Source: Solitalea canadensis DSM 3403 (GTDB lineage Bacteria; Bacteroidota; Bacteroidia; Sphingobacteriales; Sphingobacteriaceae). Taken from it: a stretch of DNA of 64,000 nt. This document shows, piece by piece, positions 1 through 8,193 of this stretch. Position numbers and translations under genes: made by a program. The DNA lies in NCBI RefSeq assembly GCF_000242635.2, contig NC_017770.1, forward strand, positions 3,422,669-3,486,668, in the 5' to 3' direction. The notes under the pieces are model-generated. The model was not told the DNA's origin, did not search any database, and worked only from the letters and a program-made list of their open reading frames with translations. Positions within the stretch are counted from its first letter, which is position 1. Each line of letters begins with the position of its first letter.

Positions 1-601
1 CGCCACTTACACCCATTTCCTGCAAAGTTTTGCGATTAAAGTCTGTTCCGTCCGTTTGAACAGTATAATCAGTTTGACCTTTTGGTTGATCAGGAACCAG
101 TTTTCCGTTTATATAAACCTCGCCTTTAACCACGCTGATGGTATCACCTGCAATACCGATACAACGTTTAATATAGTTTTCCCGTTTATCAACCGGACGA
201 GGTTGTCCTGTTGCCGGATCAACATCAGCAGGATAGTTAAACACTACAACATCTCCATTTTTAATATCCTGAAAACCAGGAATACGATGGTAATCCCATT
301 GAACAGCTTCCGAATAAGCCTTCATACCCAAGATAGTATGATGAGCAAAAGGAAATGCCAATGGCGTCATCGGTGTACGGGGACCATAATTTACTTTGCT
401 TACAAACAAAAAGTCGCCTACTAACAATGATTTTTCCATTGAAGGAGTAGGAATTGTATAAGCTTCAATAAAGAAAGTACGGATAATTGTTGCAGCAACA
501 ACCGCAAAAATTATAGCATCTGTCCATTCACGGGCAGCAGATTTCTTTTTAGTATTCTCGGCAGCAGCAGTGCCGTTCTTTTTCCAAAATTTCAAATTCA
601 T
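1..601 (-). CDS. lepB: Signal peptidase I, C-terminus cut by window edge
   Basis: Type I signal peptidase, the inner-membrane serine protease that removes signal peptides from exported proteins. About 200 N-terminal residues are visible. A cytoplasmic lead is followed by one membrane segment (about residues 28-45) and the Ser-Met pair PTPSMEKSLLVGD (Ser54 the predicted nucleophile). The box with the general-base lysine, KRENYIKRCIGIAGD, follows. The long insertion between Ser and Lys boxes is common in Bacteroidota LepB. The ATG at 599-601 starts the recognised N-terminus. It is the last visible gene of the parA-parB-DUF5683-dapB-lepB block, 117 bp after dapB. The C-terminal boxes lie outside the window. 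Confidence 0.95.
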   Translation of the reverse strand, partial: MNLKFWKKNGTAAAENTKKKSAAREWTDAIIFAVVAATIIRTFFIEAYTIPTPSMEKSLLVGDFLFVSKVNYGPRTPMTPLAFPFAHHTILGMKAYSEAVQWDYHRIPGFQDIKNGDVVVFNYPADVDPATGQPRPVDKRENYIKRCIGIAGDTISVVKGEVYINGKLVPDQPKGQTDYTVQTDGTDFNRKTLQEMGVSG

Positions 602-718
602 GGTTTCTGGTTTATCACCAATGATTTTTATTGGTTTTAAGTTTCGATGTTAGTCGCGCTAAATATCTATTTTTTCTAATAATTATCAATTATTTTCTGA
701 CAATTATTATACGTAAAC

Positions 719-1459
719 CTAAAACGATAAGAGATCCTTCATTGTAAAAATCCCTTTTTTATCTTTAAGCCATTCGGCGGCTATTACAGCTCCAGTGGCA
801 AATCCTTTACGGTTAAAGGCTTCATGTCTAAGGTCAATGCGATCGATTGAAGAGATATAACTTACAGTATGTGTACCTGGAACAGCCTCCTGACGAAGAG
901 CCTCGATCAATAACGTATCTGCTGATACTTCCGGTTTTGCTTCTGTTCCATCATTTAACCAAGCCTGAAAACCTTTCTTACGCTCCATATGCTCAATAAC
1001 TCCTTCTGCCAACGTAATTGCGGTACCACTTGGATGATCCAGTTTTTGCGTATGATGAATTTCTTCCATTTCCACCTCATACTCGTTAAAACCGTTCATA
1101 ATTTTAGCAAGCACCTTATTAATATGGAAAGTGATATTAACACCAATACTGAAATTGGTAGCATGGAAAAGCGTTTTCCCTTCTTCTGCACAACGAGTCT
1201 TTATATTTTCAAATTGATCATACCAACCGGTTGTTCCAACCACAATAGGAGTTCCTGCTTGAAAACAAAGATCAATATTACCCAATACAGTTGATGGCAT
1301 ACTGAATTCAATAGCCACATCCGCCTTTCGAAGGTTTTCAACGGTTAATTCATCCAAATTAGTATCGTTGATCTTCAAAACAATTTCGTGACCTCGTTGC
1401 AAAGCTATCTGTTCGATTTCTTTGCCCATTTTTCCGTAGCCTAATAATGCAATTTTCAT
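719..1459 (-). CDS. dapB: 4-hydroxy-tetrahydrodipicolinate reductase
   Basis: NAD(P)H-dependent reductase of the diaminopimelate/lysine pathway, cytoplasmic, making tetrahydrodipicolinate for peptidoglycan and lysine. Residues 7-12 (GYGKMG) form the dinucleotide-binding loop. Residues 133-147 (EIHHTQKLDHPSGTA) hold the catalytic His pair, the Lys and the substrate-binding SGTA. At 246 aa it has the usual length for the family. Its place between the DUF5683 gene and lepB is the usual Bacteroidota order. I see no fault in the frame. Confidence 0.97.
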   Translation of the reverse strand: MKIALLGYGKMGKEIEQIALQRGHEIVLKINDTNLDELTVENLRKADVAIEFSMPSTVLGNIDLCFQAGTPIVVGTTGWYDQFENIKTRCAEEGKTLFHATNFSIGVNITFHINKVLAKIMNGFNEYEVEMEEIHHTQKLDHPSGTAITLAEGVIEHMERKKGFQAWLNDGTEAKPEVSADTLLIEALRQEAVPGTHTVSYISSIDRIDLRHEAFNRKGFATGAVIAAEWLKDKKGIFTMKDLLSF

Positions 1460-1531
1460 ATTTGAATTGTGGTTACACCGATCCTGCGTTCGCCGTCGGT
1501 AAGATTACGCAGAATAATTATTCAGAGTTAA

Positions 1532-2236
1532 CTATTTCTTCAGGGTAAATTTAAGGCTTAAGCCTACACTATAATTTGGCGCACCATTAAATGCAAAACC
1601 TTGATTAATTGAAGGTCCGATCTTTAATGACAGATCATCACTCACATCAAAATTAGAAAGTTCAGCATCTACATACGCATCAATAACTTGTGCAGCATAT
1701 AACGCAACCGTGCCTATGATAGAAATCTCACGGTTCCGCTTATAGAAATCTTTCGCACTAATGATTTGCTCATCTCGGGCATCTCCGTATTTTTCGGTAT
1801 TTGGTTTTGTATTAATATCTCCATCAGTACGGGCTATGTATTCGTTCAGAGTTTCTGTATAGTACTTCTGATTGAAATTAATTGCATAACCGAGTGCTGC
1901 AAATCCACCATATACAATTGGCAGTTTCCAATAACGTTTATTGTAAATCTGTCCTAAACCAGGTACCACTGCAGCCCTAAACAAAGCTATATTAGGATCT
2001 TTAGGAGTACGAACCCGTTTTTGCTTTACAACCGATTCTATTTCTACTGTATCCTTAGCTTTCTTGCTTGCCTTGATCGAATCGGATTTAAGTATAGATG
2101 TAGCTTTTTTAATAGAATCAGCAGGTGTTTGTGCTTTTACGAAGGTAACAGCCACAAACACTAATAACGCCGTAAAAACACAGCGAAACGTATTTATATA
2201 ATTATTTGAGTTTAAATGACTCAATACTTTATTCAC
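1532..2236 (-). CDS. DUF5683 family membrane-associated protein
   Basis: A 234-aa protein with an N-terminal hydrophobic export segment ending near the VKAQ at about residue 36. A Lys/Ser-rich linker follows, then the family core: PGLGQIYNKRYWKLP (about residues 93-107) followed by a Gly/Ala-rich membrane segment. A second hydrophobic stretch (GTVALYAAQVIDAYVDA) precedes a short beta-rich tail. The function of DUF5683 is unknown; it is found next to parB and dapB across Bacteroidota. The start is a GTG at 2234-2236 overlapping the end of parB by 8 bases, so translation is probably coupled. Confidence 0.88.
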   Translation of the reverse strand: MNKVLSHLNSNNYINTFRCVFTALLVFVAVTFVKAQTPADSIKKATSILKSDSIKASKKAKDTVEIESVVKQKRVRTPKDPNIALFRAAVVPGLGQIYNKRYWKLPIVYGGFAALGYAINFNQKYYTETLNEYIARTDGDINTKPNTEKYGDARDEQIISAKDFYKRNREISIIGTVALYAAQVIDAYVDAELSNFDVSDDLSLKIGPSINQGFAFNGAPNYSVGLSLKFTLKK

Positions 2237-3155
2237 CTATTAATTCAAGAATTCTGTTCAAATCATTGGTAGACAGAACAGGGATTTCAATTTTACCTTT
2301 TCCATTATCATCGATTCGTAAAGCTACTTTAGTGCCGAATCTTGAAGAAAGCCCATCCTGAACTTTTTTCAAGTGGAATGACATCGTAGTTGGTTCTTTA
2401 CGTTCCACAGGTTCTGTTTTCTTACCCAGATCACGAACTAACTCTTCTACTTTACGTACAGAAAGTTCTTTTTCAATGATCTGACGATAGATCCATAACT
2501 GTTTATCGATATCGCCTACGTTGATGATTGCCCTTGCGTGGCCCATAGAGATCCGTCCATCGCGAATACCCGCCTGAATAACAGGAGGCAACTTCAACAA
2601 ACGAAGATAGTTGGTTACAGTAGAACGATTCTTACTTACACGCTCGCCCAATTCTTCTTGTTTCAGTCCTACTTCATCAACCATACGCTGGAAACTGATA
2701 GCGATCTCAATTGCATTCAGGTCTTCACGCTGAATGTTTTCGATCAGACCCATCTCCAACATTTCCTGATCGTTGGCTGTACGGATATAAGCAGGAACCT
2801 CTGTTAAACCTGCAAGTTTAGATGCACGTAAACGACGTTCACCCGAAATCAACTGATACTGGTCATCATTCAGCTTACGTAATGTTAATGGCTGAATAAT
2901 GCCTTGTAATTTTATTGATTCTGAAAGTTCACCTAATGCCAGTTCATCAAAATCTGTACGTGGTTGGAATGGATTCGTATCGATTTTATCAACAGGAATA
3001 AACGAAACCGAACCAGCGGCATTAACTACAGGAGCAGGAGCTGTTGCAGTGTTTGCTGTCGGTTTGTGTAAATTTTCGTGAATTTCAGTAGTGTCATTTT
3101 CCGCCAACAAGGCGCCCAATCCCTTCCCTAAAGCACTTTTTTTAATGGCACTCAT
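2229..3155 (-). CDS. parB: Chromosome partitioning protein ParB
   Basis: Site-specific DNA-binding CTPase clamp that loads at parS and works with ParA in chromosome segregation. The 308-aa protein has an N-terminal leader (SALGKGLGALL), the ParB/Srx-like nuclease fold with NPFQPRTDF and the GERRLRASK CTP-binding box, then the helix-turn-helix domain (MGLIENIQREDLNAIE; GHARAI). A C-terminal dimerisation segment follows. It is 223 bp downstream of parA, with a predicted promoter between, and overlaps the DUF5683 gene. I did not find a convincing parS (TGTTTCACGTGAAACA-like) in the window. Confidence 0.97.
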   Translation of the reverse strand: MSAIKKSALGKGLGALLAENDTTEIHENLHKPTANTATAPAPVVNAAGSVSFIPVDKIDTNPFQPRTDFDELALGELSESIKLQGIIQPLTLRKLNDDQYQLISGERRLRASKLAGLTEVPAYIRTANDQEMLEMGLIENIQREDLNAIEIAISFQRMVDEVGLKQEELGERVSKNRSTVTNYLRLLKLPPVIQAGIRDGRISMGHARAIINVGDIDKQLWIYRQIIEKELSVRKVEELVRDLGKKTEPVERKEPTTMSFHLKKVQDGLSSRFGTKVALRIDDNGKGKIEIPVLSTNDLNRILELIGE

Positions 3156-3268
3156 TTGTATCTGATTTTAAGTTTTGAATAAAAAGTAAATTATCAATCG
3201 GTAAAATCAATAATAACTTTTGCGTCTTTTATAGTATGTCTAATTTTCTTGCAAGCTTAAATATTGCA

Positions 3269-3295
3269 TAACCCCAGCCATAATGGCTGGGGTTA
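3269..3295. repeat. Perfect 12-bp hairpin between parA and parB
   Basis: Arms 3269-3280 and 3284-3295 pair perfectly around a 3-base loop, with a G/C-rich core (CCCCAGCC/GGCTGGGG). No T-run follows on the minus strand, so it is not a textbook terminator for parA. If the promoter at 3333-3340 is real, it lies in the parB mRNA leader. Confidence 0.7.
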
Positions 3296-3332
3296 GCTAT
3301 TTTCTCAGAAATTATTTACCGATAATTTGCCG

Positions 3333-3340
3333 CAAAGGTA
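3333..3340 (-). promoter_or_regulatory. Candidate -7 box of a parB promoter
   Basis: On the minus strand TACCTTTG followed by C matches the Bacteroidota -7 consensus TAnnTTTG. No well-spaced TTTG -33 box is seen. It lies about 180 bp upstream of the parB start and would let parB be transcribed apart from parA. Confidence 0.4.
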
Positions 3341-3378
3341 ATAAAAAACCTTTTTTAGTGAATTCGGTCAATAGTTGT

Positions 3379-4185
3379 TTATTCGGCATCGTGTCCTACT
3401 TCAACTCCGGCGTCAATTGCGACCCCATTTTTACGAAGCATTTCACGTGCAAGATTTAAATAGTTAACCGCACCTTTACTTGATGCATCATGCATAATGG
3501 CCGAAACTCCAAAACTTGGTGCTTCACTTAATTTAGTGTTACGCGCAATGATTGTATCAAACACTAAGTCTTGGAAGTGTGTTTTCACTTCTTCCACCAC
3601 CTGGTTCGACAAACGTAAACGAACATCATACATTGTTAATAAAATACCTTCAATCTGTAAATTAGTATTTAAACGAGATTGAACGATCTTAATTGTATTT
3701 AACAATTTACCTAATCCCTCCAAGGCGAAATATTCACATTGAACAGGAACTATTACTGAATCTGCTGCTGCCAATGCATTGATAGTGATCAAACCTAATG
3801 AAGGCGAACAGTCAATAATGATAAAATCATACTGATCACGAACTGAATCAAGTACTTTTTTCATTTTAAACTCACGCTCTGGCAGATTGATCATCTCAAT
3901 TTCAGCGCCGACAAGGTCGATGTGGGCTGGTAATAAATCAAGATTAGGAGTTGTGGTTTTAATAATCGCTTCTTTTGGATCAAGATCATTAATGATACAC
4001 TCATAAACACTTGACTTAATACTACGTGGATCGTAGCCTGTACCTGAAGTACTATTTGCCTGCGGATCGCCGTCGACCAACAAGGTTTTAAAATCAAGCA
4101 CCCCTAAGCTGGCAGCAAGGTTGATGGCTGATGTGGTTTTACCTACTCCGCCTTTCTGATTGGCAAGCGCAATAATCTTACTCAT
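3379..4185 (-). CDS. parA: Chromosome partitioning ATPase ParA (Soj)
   Basis: Deviant Walker-A ATPase of the ParA/MinD family that moves ParB-parS complexes on the nucleoid. Residues 11-18 (KGGVGKTT) are the deviant Walker A with its signature lysine. DGDPQAN is the A' motif and IIIDCSPSLGLI the Walker B. The length, 268 aa, is typical. It heads the parA-parB-DUF5683-dapB-lepB block and is divergent from the flavin reductase gene. Confidence 0.97.
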   Translation of the reverse strand: MSKIIALANQKGGVGKTTSAINLAASLGVLDFKTLLVDGDPQANSTSGTGYDPRSIKSSVYECIINDLDPKEAIIKTTTPNLDLLPAHIDLVGAEIEMINLPEREFKMKKVLDSVRDQYDFIIIDCSPSLGLITINALAAADSVIVPVQCEYFALEGLGKLLNTIKIVQSRLNTNLQIEGILLTMYDVRLRLSNQVVEEVKTHFQDLVFDTIIARNTKLSEAPSFGVSAIMHDASSKGAVNYLNLAREMLRKNGVAIDAGVEVGHDAE

Positions 4186-4339
4186 TTAGCTGGTATGTTT
4201 AACTGTTTAAATTGCTCTATTAGGCTTATTTAGCGGCATTACAGTAATTTTAATTAGCTTTGCTGCCGTTTTTAAAGCGCCTAAAGATACAATTTAAACA
4301 AAACAATTAAAGAACTGTTACCACGATAAATTTCAACAT

Positions 4340-4861
4340 ATGATTTCAATTATTGCCGGCACCAACCGTCACGATAGCAAAACATTATTAATAGCTAAAT
4401 TTTACCAGCATTTACTCACTCAAAGAGGTGTTGAAGCAAATTTAATTTCACTCACAGATTTACCCGATAATATGATAAAATCTGATTTGTATGGTAGAAG
4501 AAGTGAACAGTTTCAAAAAATACAGGACCTGGTAAGTGCAACTCAAAAGTTTGTTTTTGTAATACCCGAATATAATGGCAGTTTCCCGGGAGTATTGAAA
4601 ACTTTTATTGATGGTTGTAAATTTCCGGAAAGCTTTTCGGGAAAAAAAACGGCGCTGGTTGGTCTTGCCGACGGAACCTATGGAAATATCCGCGGAGTAG
4701 AGCACTTTACCGGTATTTGTAATTATATCGGCCTTACCGTTTTACCAATGCGCATTCATATCCCAAGAATTAATACGGTGCTTGATGCAGAAGGACATGT
4801 TACCTGCCAAACTACATTAAAGTTTATGAATGATCAGGCGGATAAGTTTTTGACTTTTTAG
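4340..4861 (+). CDS. NADPH-dependent FMN reductase family protein
   Basis: Flavodoxin-fold oxidoreductase of the FMN_red family, 173 aa. The N-terminal loop IIAGTNRHDSKT is the phosphate-binding GTNR motif. The second flavin loop is PEYNGSFPGVLKTFID, and GLADGTYGNIRGVEH continues the fold. Members reduce flavins, quinones or azo compounds with NAD(P)H; the substrate cannot be told from sequence. It is a single gene divergent from parA, followed by a repeat cluster. Confidence 0.9.
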   Translation: MISIIAGTNRHDSKTLLIAKFYQHLLTQRGVEANLISLTDLPDNMIKSDLYGRRSEQFQKIQDLVSATQKFVFVIPEYNGSFPGVLKTFIDGCKFPESFSGKKTALVGLADGTYGNIRGVEHFTGICNYIGLTVLPMRIHIPRINTVLDAEGHVTCQTTLKFMNDQADKFLTF

Positions 4862-4957
4862 ATTACACTTATTATTGATGGGATTACACCGATTATTTTT
4901 TAAGATTGATGTAATCCTATTTTAATCGGTATAATCCTCCTTTAAATCAGTGTAATT
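4861..4957. repeat. Cluster of AATCGGTGTAATCC-like repeats
   Basis: Five degenerate copies of a 14-15 bp unit lie in both orientations: near 4862, GGATTACACCGATTA at 4881-4895, then near 4904-4917, 4924-4937 and 4944-4956. The copies at 4881-4895 and 4924-4937 form a near-perfect inverted repeat. They fill the space between two convergent genes. Confidence 0.7.
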
Positions 4958-5459
4958 ATATACTTAATTTAACCCATCCATTACCCTCAAAACCAAAATA
5001 GAATTGCTTCGGATTGATAATTTCGGCAACAAGTTCGAGGTGATCAACTAATTTCTCTCCTGATACATTATAAAAGTTTTCTGATTCGGCGATAAATACA
5101 CGGTTGCTTTTCATGGCAAACAATTCGCCTAAAAGCTCCATTGGTACTTTTTCAAAAACAGCTGAAAGCGTTTGAGGAATTGAGTTTCCTTTTATTGCAA
5201 AAATCAAAATTTCAGGATCAATCGTTTTCAGATCATTCCATAATGATGCATCCTCTGCCTTTATTGCTGTTCCGCCTGCTAAACCTAGTAACTCTTCATC
5301 TACAGTTGCCAATTTCAACGGATCCAGGCTTTCCACAATGGCAATGCTAGGTTTATCGGTTACATACTTAAGTTTATGTTCAATAATATCAATACGGGTT
5401 TCAAGGTCTTCACGTAGTTCGGCAGGAACATCTGCCAATAGTTGCGAGCGGCTATGCAT
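4956..5459 (-). CDS. Short cobalamin-binding-protein-like C-lobe, hypothetical
   Basis: A 167-aa protein with no signal peptide. It begins with a helical ELREDLETRIDIIEHKLKYV stretch, then IAIVESLDPLKL, ELLGLAGGTAIKAED, LKTIDPEILIFAI, and a C-terminal block with VSGEKLVDHLELVAEIINP and FYFGFEGNGWVKL. This order resembles the C-terminal lobe of BtuF/TroA-type ABC substrate-binding proteins (cobalamin-binding family, usually about 300 aa and exported), which end in a similar LVDSLEILAEIIHP region. It therefore looks like a half-length cytoplasmic relative. It could be a real single-lobe protein or a fixed fragment. No ABC transporter genes adjoin. Confidence 0.6.
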   Translation of the reverse strand: MHSRSQLLADVPAELREDLETRIDIIEHKLKYVTDKPSIAIVESLDPLKLATVDEELLGLAGGTAIKAEDASLWNDLKTIDPEILIFAIKGNSIPQTLSAVFEKVPMELLGELFAMKSNRVFIAESENFYNVSGEKLVDHLELVAEIINPKQFYFGFEGNGWVKLSI

Positions 5460-5584
5460 ATTTTAAATGAATTAGCTTATTTTCGTTGCAAAAGTAGAAT
5501 ATAATTAATTATGAAAGTTGAATAATGAATTATTAATACCGATTCTAATTCGTTATTCTCTTATAAAAATCCCTATCAGCATAC

Positions 5585-7225
5585 ATGAACTGTTTTAAAA
5601 AGTCTGTTCTCATTCTTTCTATTTTCTCCTTTACCATTTTAACCATTTCGTGTTCAGGCAATAAGGATAATGCTGATAAAAAGGTTTTCAATATAAACCT
5701 GGATCAGGGAATTACTTCTCTTGACCCTGCTTTCGCCCGAACGCAATTTAATTTGTGGGGAGTAAATATGCTTTTTAACGGTTTGTTGCAGTTGAATGAC
5801 AGTTTAAAGGCTGTTCCGGCAGTTGCAAAAAGTTTTGAGCTGGATAACGAGGGTCGTACTTATACATTTCACTTGCGAAATGATGTCTATTTCCACGACA
5901 ATGAACATTTTATTAATGGCAAAGGGAGAAAAGTAGTTGCATCCGACTTTGTTTATAGTTTTAATCGTATTGTTGATCCCAAAATTGCTTCTGCCGGAGC
6001 ATGGATATTTAATGATAAGATTAACCACCAGAAACCTTTTGAGGCGGTAAATGATTCTACATTTCGTATCAATCTTGAAAAACCATTCCCTGCATTTCCA
6101 AGTTTATTAACGGCTCAATATTGTTCAGTAGTGCCTTATGAAGTGGCGGAGTTTTATGGTAAAGATTTCAGAAATCATCCTGTAGGTACGGGGCCTTTCA
6201 AGTTTAAATACTGGAAAGAGGGTGAGATTATGGTTTTTCTTAAAAATGAACGCTATTGGGAAAAACTGGGTAATGACCGACTCCCCTATTTAGATGCAGT
6301 GAAAATCACTTTTATTGCCGATAAACAAACGGCCTTTATGGAGTTTCTGAAACATAACCTTGATTTCTTTAACAGCATTGATGGCAGCTATCGCGACGAT
6401 ATTTTAACCAAATCCGGAAAATTACAGGAAAAGTACAACGGCAAATTCAAGCTGATAAAAGGCCCATACCTAAACACAGAATACCTGGGGATGTTGGTAG
6501 ACAGTTCAATGGCTATTGTAAAAAACAGTCCGTTTAAAGACAAGCGTTTTCGTCAGGCGGTTAATTATGCAATCGACCGCAAACAAATGGTGAAATATTT
6601 AAGAAACAGTATTGGTACTCCCGGACATCAAGGATTTATCCCTAAGGGAATGCCGGGATTTGATGAAAATGAGGTAAAGGGCTATCAATATAATCCCGAA
6701 AAGGCTAAGCAATTATTGGCGCAAATGGGACATCCGAATGGGGAAGGTTTGCCTGAAATTACACTGCATACTTCAACCACTTATCGTGACCTGATTGAAT
6801 ATGTACAAGGCGAGTTAAGTGAAATCGGCATCAAAACCAAGGTTGAAGTGCAACCAATGGCCAGCCTTCGGGAAATGATCGCTAAGAAGAATGTGAATTT
6901 TTTCAGGGGCTCGTGGATTGCCGATTATCCGGATGCAGAGAATTATTTATCAGTTTTCTACTCCAAAAATTACGTTCCGATTGGGCCAAACTACACAAGT
7001 TTTAAAAACAAGAAATTTGATGTGCTATTTGAGCGTTCTTATTTTGAAACCAATGACTCTATCCGTTATGAGTTGTATCGCGAGATGGATAATTTGGTAA
7101 TGGAGGAAGCGCCTGTAGTGATACTATTCTACGACCAGTTGGTTAACATGTACCAGAACAATATAACCGGATACAGAACCAATGCCCTAAACCTGCTTAA
7201 TTTAAAAACGATTAAGAAGAATTAG
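5585..7225 (+). CDS. ABC transporter substrate-binding lipoprotein, family 5
   Basis: Periplasmic (lipid-anchored) solute-binding protein of the DppA/OppA family, 546 aa. It has a signal peptide with a lipobox ending ISC (Cys23). The family-5 start NINLDQGITSLDPAFA follows, then the motif YTFHLRNDVYFHDNE and a C-terminal lobe with FRQAVNYAIDRKQM. It should bind oligopeptides for import, or for murein-peptide recycling. The permease and ATPase genes are not adjacent, so it must pair with a transporter elsewhere. The gene stands alone between repeat clusters. Confidence 0.92.
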   Translation: MNCFKKSVLILSIFSFTILTISCSGNKDNADKKVFNINLDQGITSLDPAFARTQFNLWGVNMLFNGLLQLNDSLKAVPAVAKSFELDNEGRTYTFHLRNDVYFHDNEHFINGKGRKVVASDFVYSFNRIVDPKIASAGAWIFNDKINHQKPFEAVNDSTFRINLEKPFPAFPSLLTAQYCSVVPYEVAEFYGKDFRNHPVGTGPFKFKYWKEGEIMVFLKNERYWEKLGNDRLPYLDAVKITFIADKQTAFMEFLKHNLDFFNSIDGSYRDDILTKSGKLQEKYNGKFKLIKGPYLNTEYLGMLVDSSMAIVKNSPFKDKRFRQAVNYAIDRKQMVKYLRNSIGTPGHQGFIPKGMPGFDENEVKGYQYNPEKAKQLLAQMGHPNGEGLPEITLHTSTTYRDLIEYVQGELSEIGIKTKVEVQPMASLREMIAKKNVNFFRGSWIADYPDAENYLSVFYSKNYVPIGPNYTSFKNKKFDVLFERSYFETNDSIRYELYREMDNLVMEEAPVVILFYDQLVNMYQNNITGYRTNALNLLNLKTIKKN

Positions 7226-7229
7226 CGAA

Positions 7230-7361
7230 TAGCGGTTAGCTATTAGCTATTAGCAGTTGGCTTTTAGCTAATGACTAATACGCATAAACCTTACGGCTAA
7301 TAAGAATATAAATAAGCGGTTAGTATTGGCTATTTAGAAATCAGCTAATAGCTAACCGCTA
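7230..7361. repeat. AGCTATTAGC-type inverted repeat block
   Basis: A perfect 19-bp inverted repeat (7230-7248 and 7343-7361, core TAGCGGTTAGCTATTAGCT) encloses further partial copies of TAGCTAATAGC words. The same words recur at 61388-61420 and 61535-61580. It fills the gap between the solute-binding lipoprotein and the HAD gene. Confidence 0.75.
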
Positions 7362-7376
7362 AAACCTAATAGCTAA

Positions 7377-8036
7377 ATGAGTAAAGCATTTTTATTTGAT
7401 ATGAATGGCACAATGATCAACGATATGCCATTTCATTCTGTTGCATGGTTTGATATACTGAACAATGATTTGAACGCAGGCTTAACCAAAGCTGAAGTTG
7501 ATAAGCAGATGTACGGTAAAAATGACGAATTATTAGTTCGTGTTTTTGGAGCAGGCAGATTTACACAAGAGGAGATGGATGCCATTTCTCTGAAAAAGGA
7601 AAAACGTTATCAAAAGGCATTCCTTTCACATTTAAAATTAATTGACGGCCTTGACAATTTTCTTCGAACTACAGAGGCTGCTCAGGTTAAAATGGCCATC
7701 GGGACCGCTGCTATTCCTATTAATATCGATTTTGTATTAGACGGACTTAACATTCGTCATTATTTTTCTACTATCGTAAGTGCTAATGATGTTGCTGAAA
7801 GTAAACCCAATCCGGAAGTGTTTTTAAAATGCGCTGCACTTTTGGATGCCAAACCCGAAGATTGTATTGTTTTTGAAGACGCTCCGAAAGGTGTTGAAGC
7901 GGCCAGGAATGCGGGTATGAAAACAGTTGTTATCAATACGGTAATGCATACAAAAGATGAGTTTGAGCAATATGATAATGTTATTGCTTTTATTGATAGT
8001 TATAACGAGCTAGATGTTGAAAAGCTATTAGCATAA
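7377..8036 (+). CDS. HAD-superfamily hydrolase, beta-phosphoglucomutase-like
   Basis: A 219-aa HAD subfamily IA protein with the beta-phosphoglucomutase layout. Motif I is FLFDMNGTM (Asp8), followed by an alpha-helical cap, motif II around GTAAIP, the motif III lysine in ESKPNPEVF, and motif IV in CIVFEDAPKGVEAARNAGM. It should act on a small phosphorylated sugar or similar metabolite. Position 10, normally the Asp that serves as general acid/base, is Asn. Either a different residue takes this role or catalysis is altered; the rest of the active site looks intact. It starts at an ATG directly after the repeat block. Confidence 0.88.
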   Translation: MSKAFLFDMNGTMINDMPFHSVAWFDILNNDLNAGLTKAEVDKQMYGKNDELLVRVFGAGRFTQEEMDAISLKKEKRYQKAFLSHLKLIDGLDNFLRTTEAAQVKMAIGTAAIPINIDFVLDGLNIRHYFSTIVSANDVAESKPNPEVFLKCAALLDAKPEDCIVFEDAPKGVEAARNAGMKTVVINTVMHTKDEFEQYDNVIAFIDSYNELDVEKLLA

Positions 8037-8093
8037 TAAATTCTACTTTAATGTATGTCATTCCAAGGCAAAAACAACTGCCTGTGCATTATT

Positions 8094-8168
8094 TGTCATG
8101 CTGAGGAACGAAGCATCTATTTGTTTGGAGGCATTAAACATCCAGATCCTTCGTTCCTCAGGATGACA
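8094..8168. repeat. Inverted-repeat element, GAGGAACGAAG family, copy 1
   Basis: Arms 8094-8118 and 8144-8168 are 25-bp near-perfect inverted repeats around a 25-base loop. They differ at two paired positions (GC-type arm on the left, CC/GG-type arm on the right). Copy 2 at 10257-10327 lies in the opposite orientation. Confidence 0.85.
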
Positions 8169-8193
8169 ATATTATGTTAATATTCACTATAGC

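Noticed and set aside
56-424. 122-codon plus-strand frame
   Set aside because: It lies antisense inside lepB, whose protein sequence is clearly recognisable on the other strand.
1460-1531. Possible terminator or riboswitch between dapB and DUF5683
   Set aside because: No stable stem followed by a T-run could be drawn, and dapB lysine-riboswitch features were not seen.
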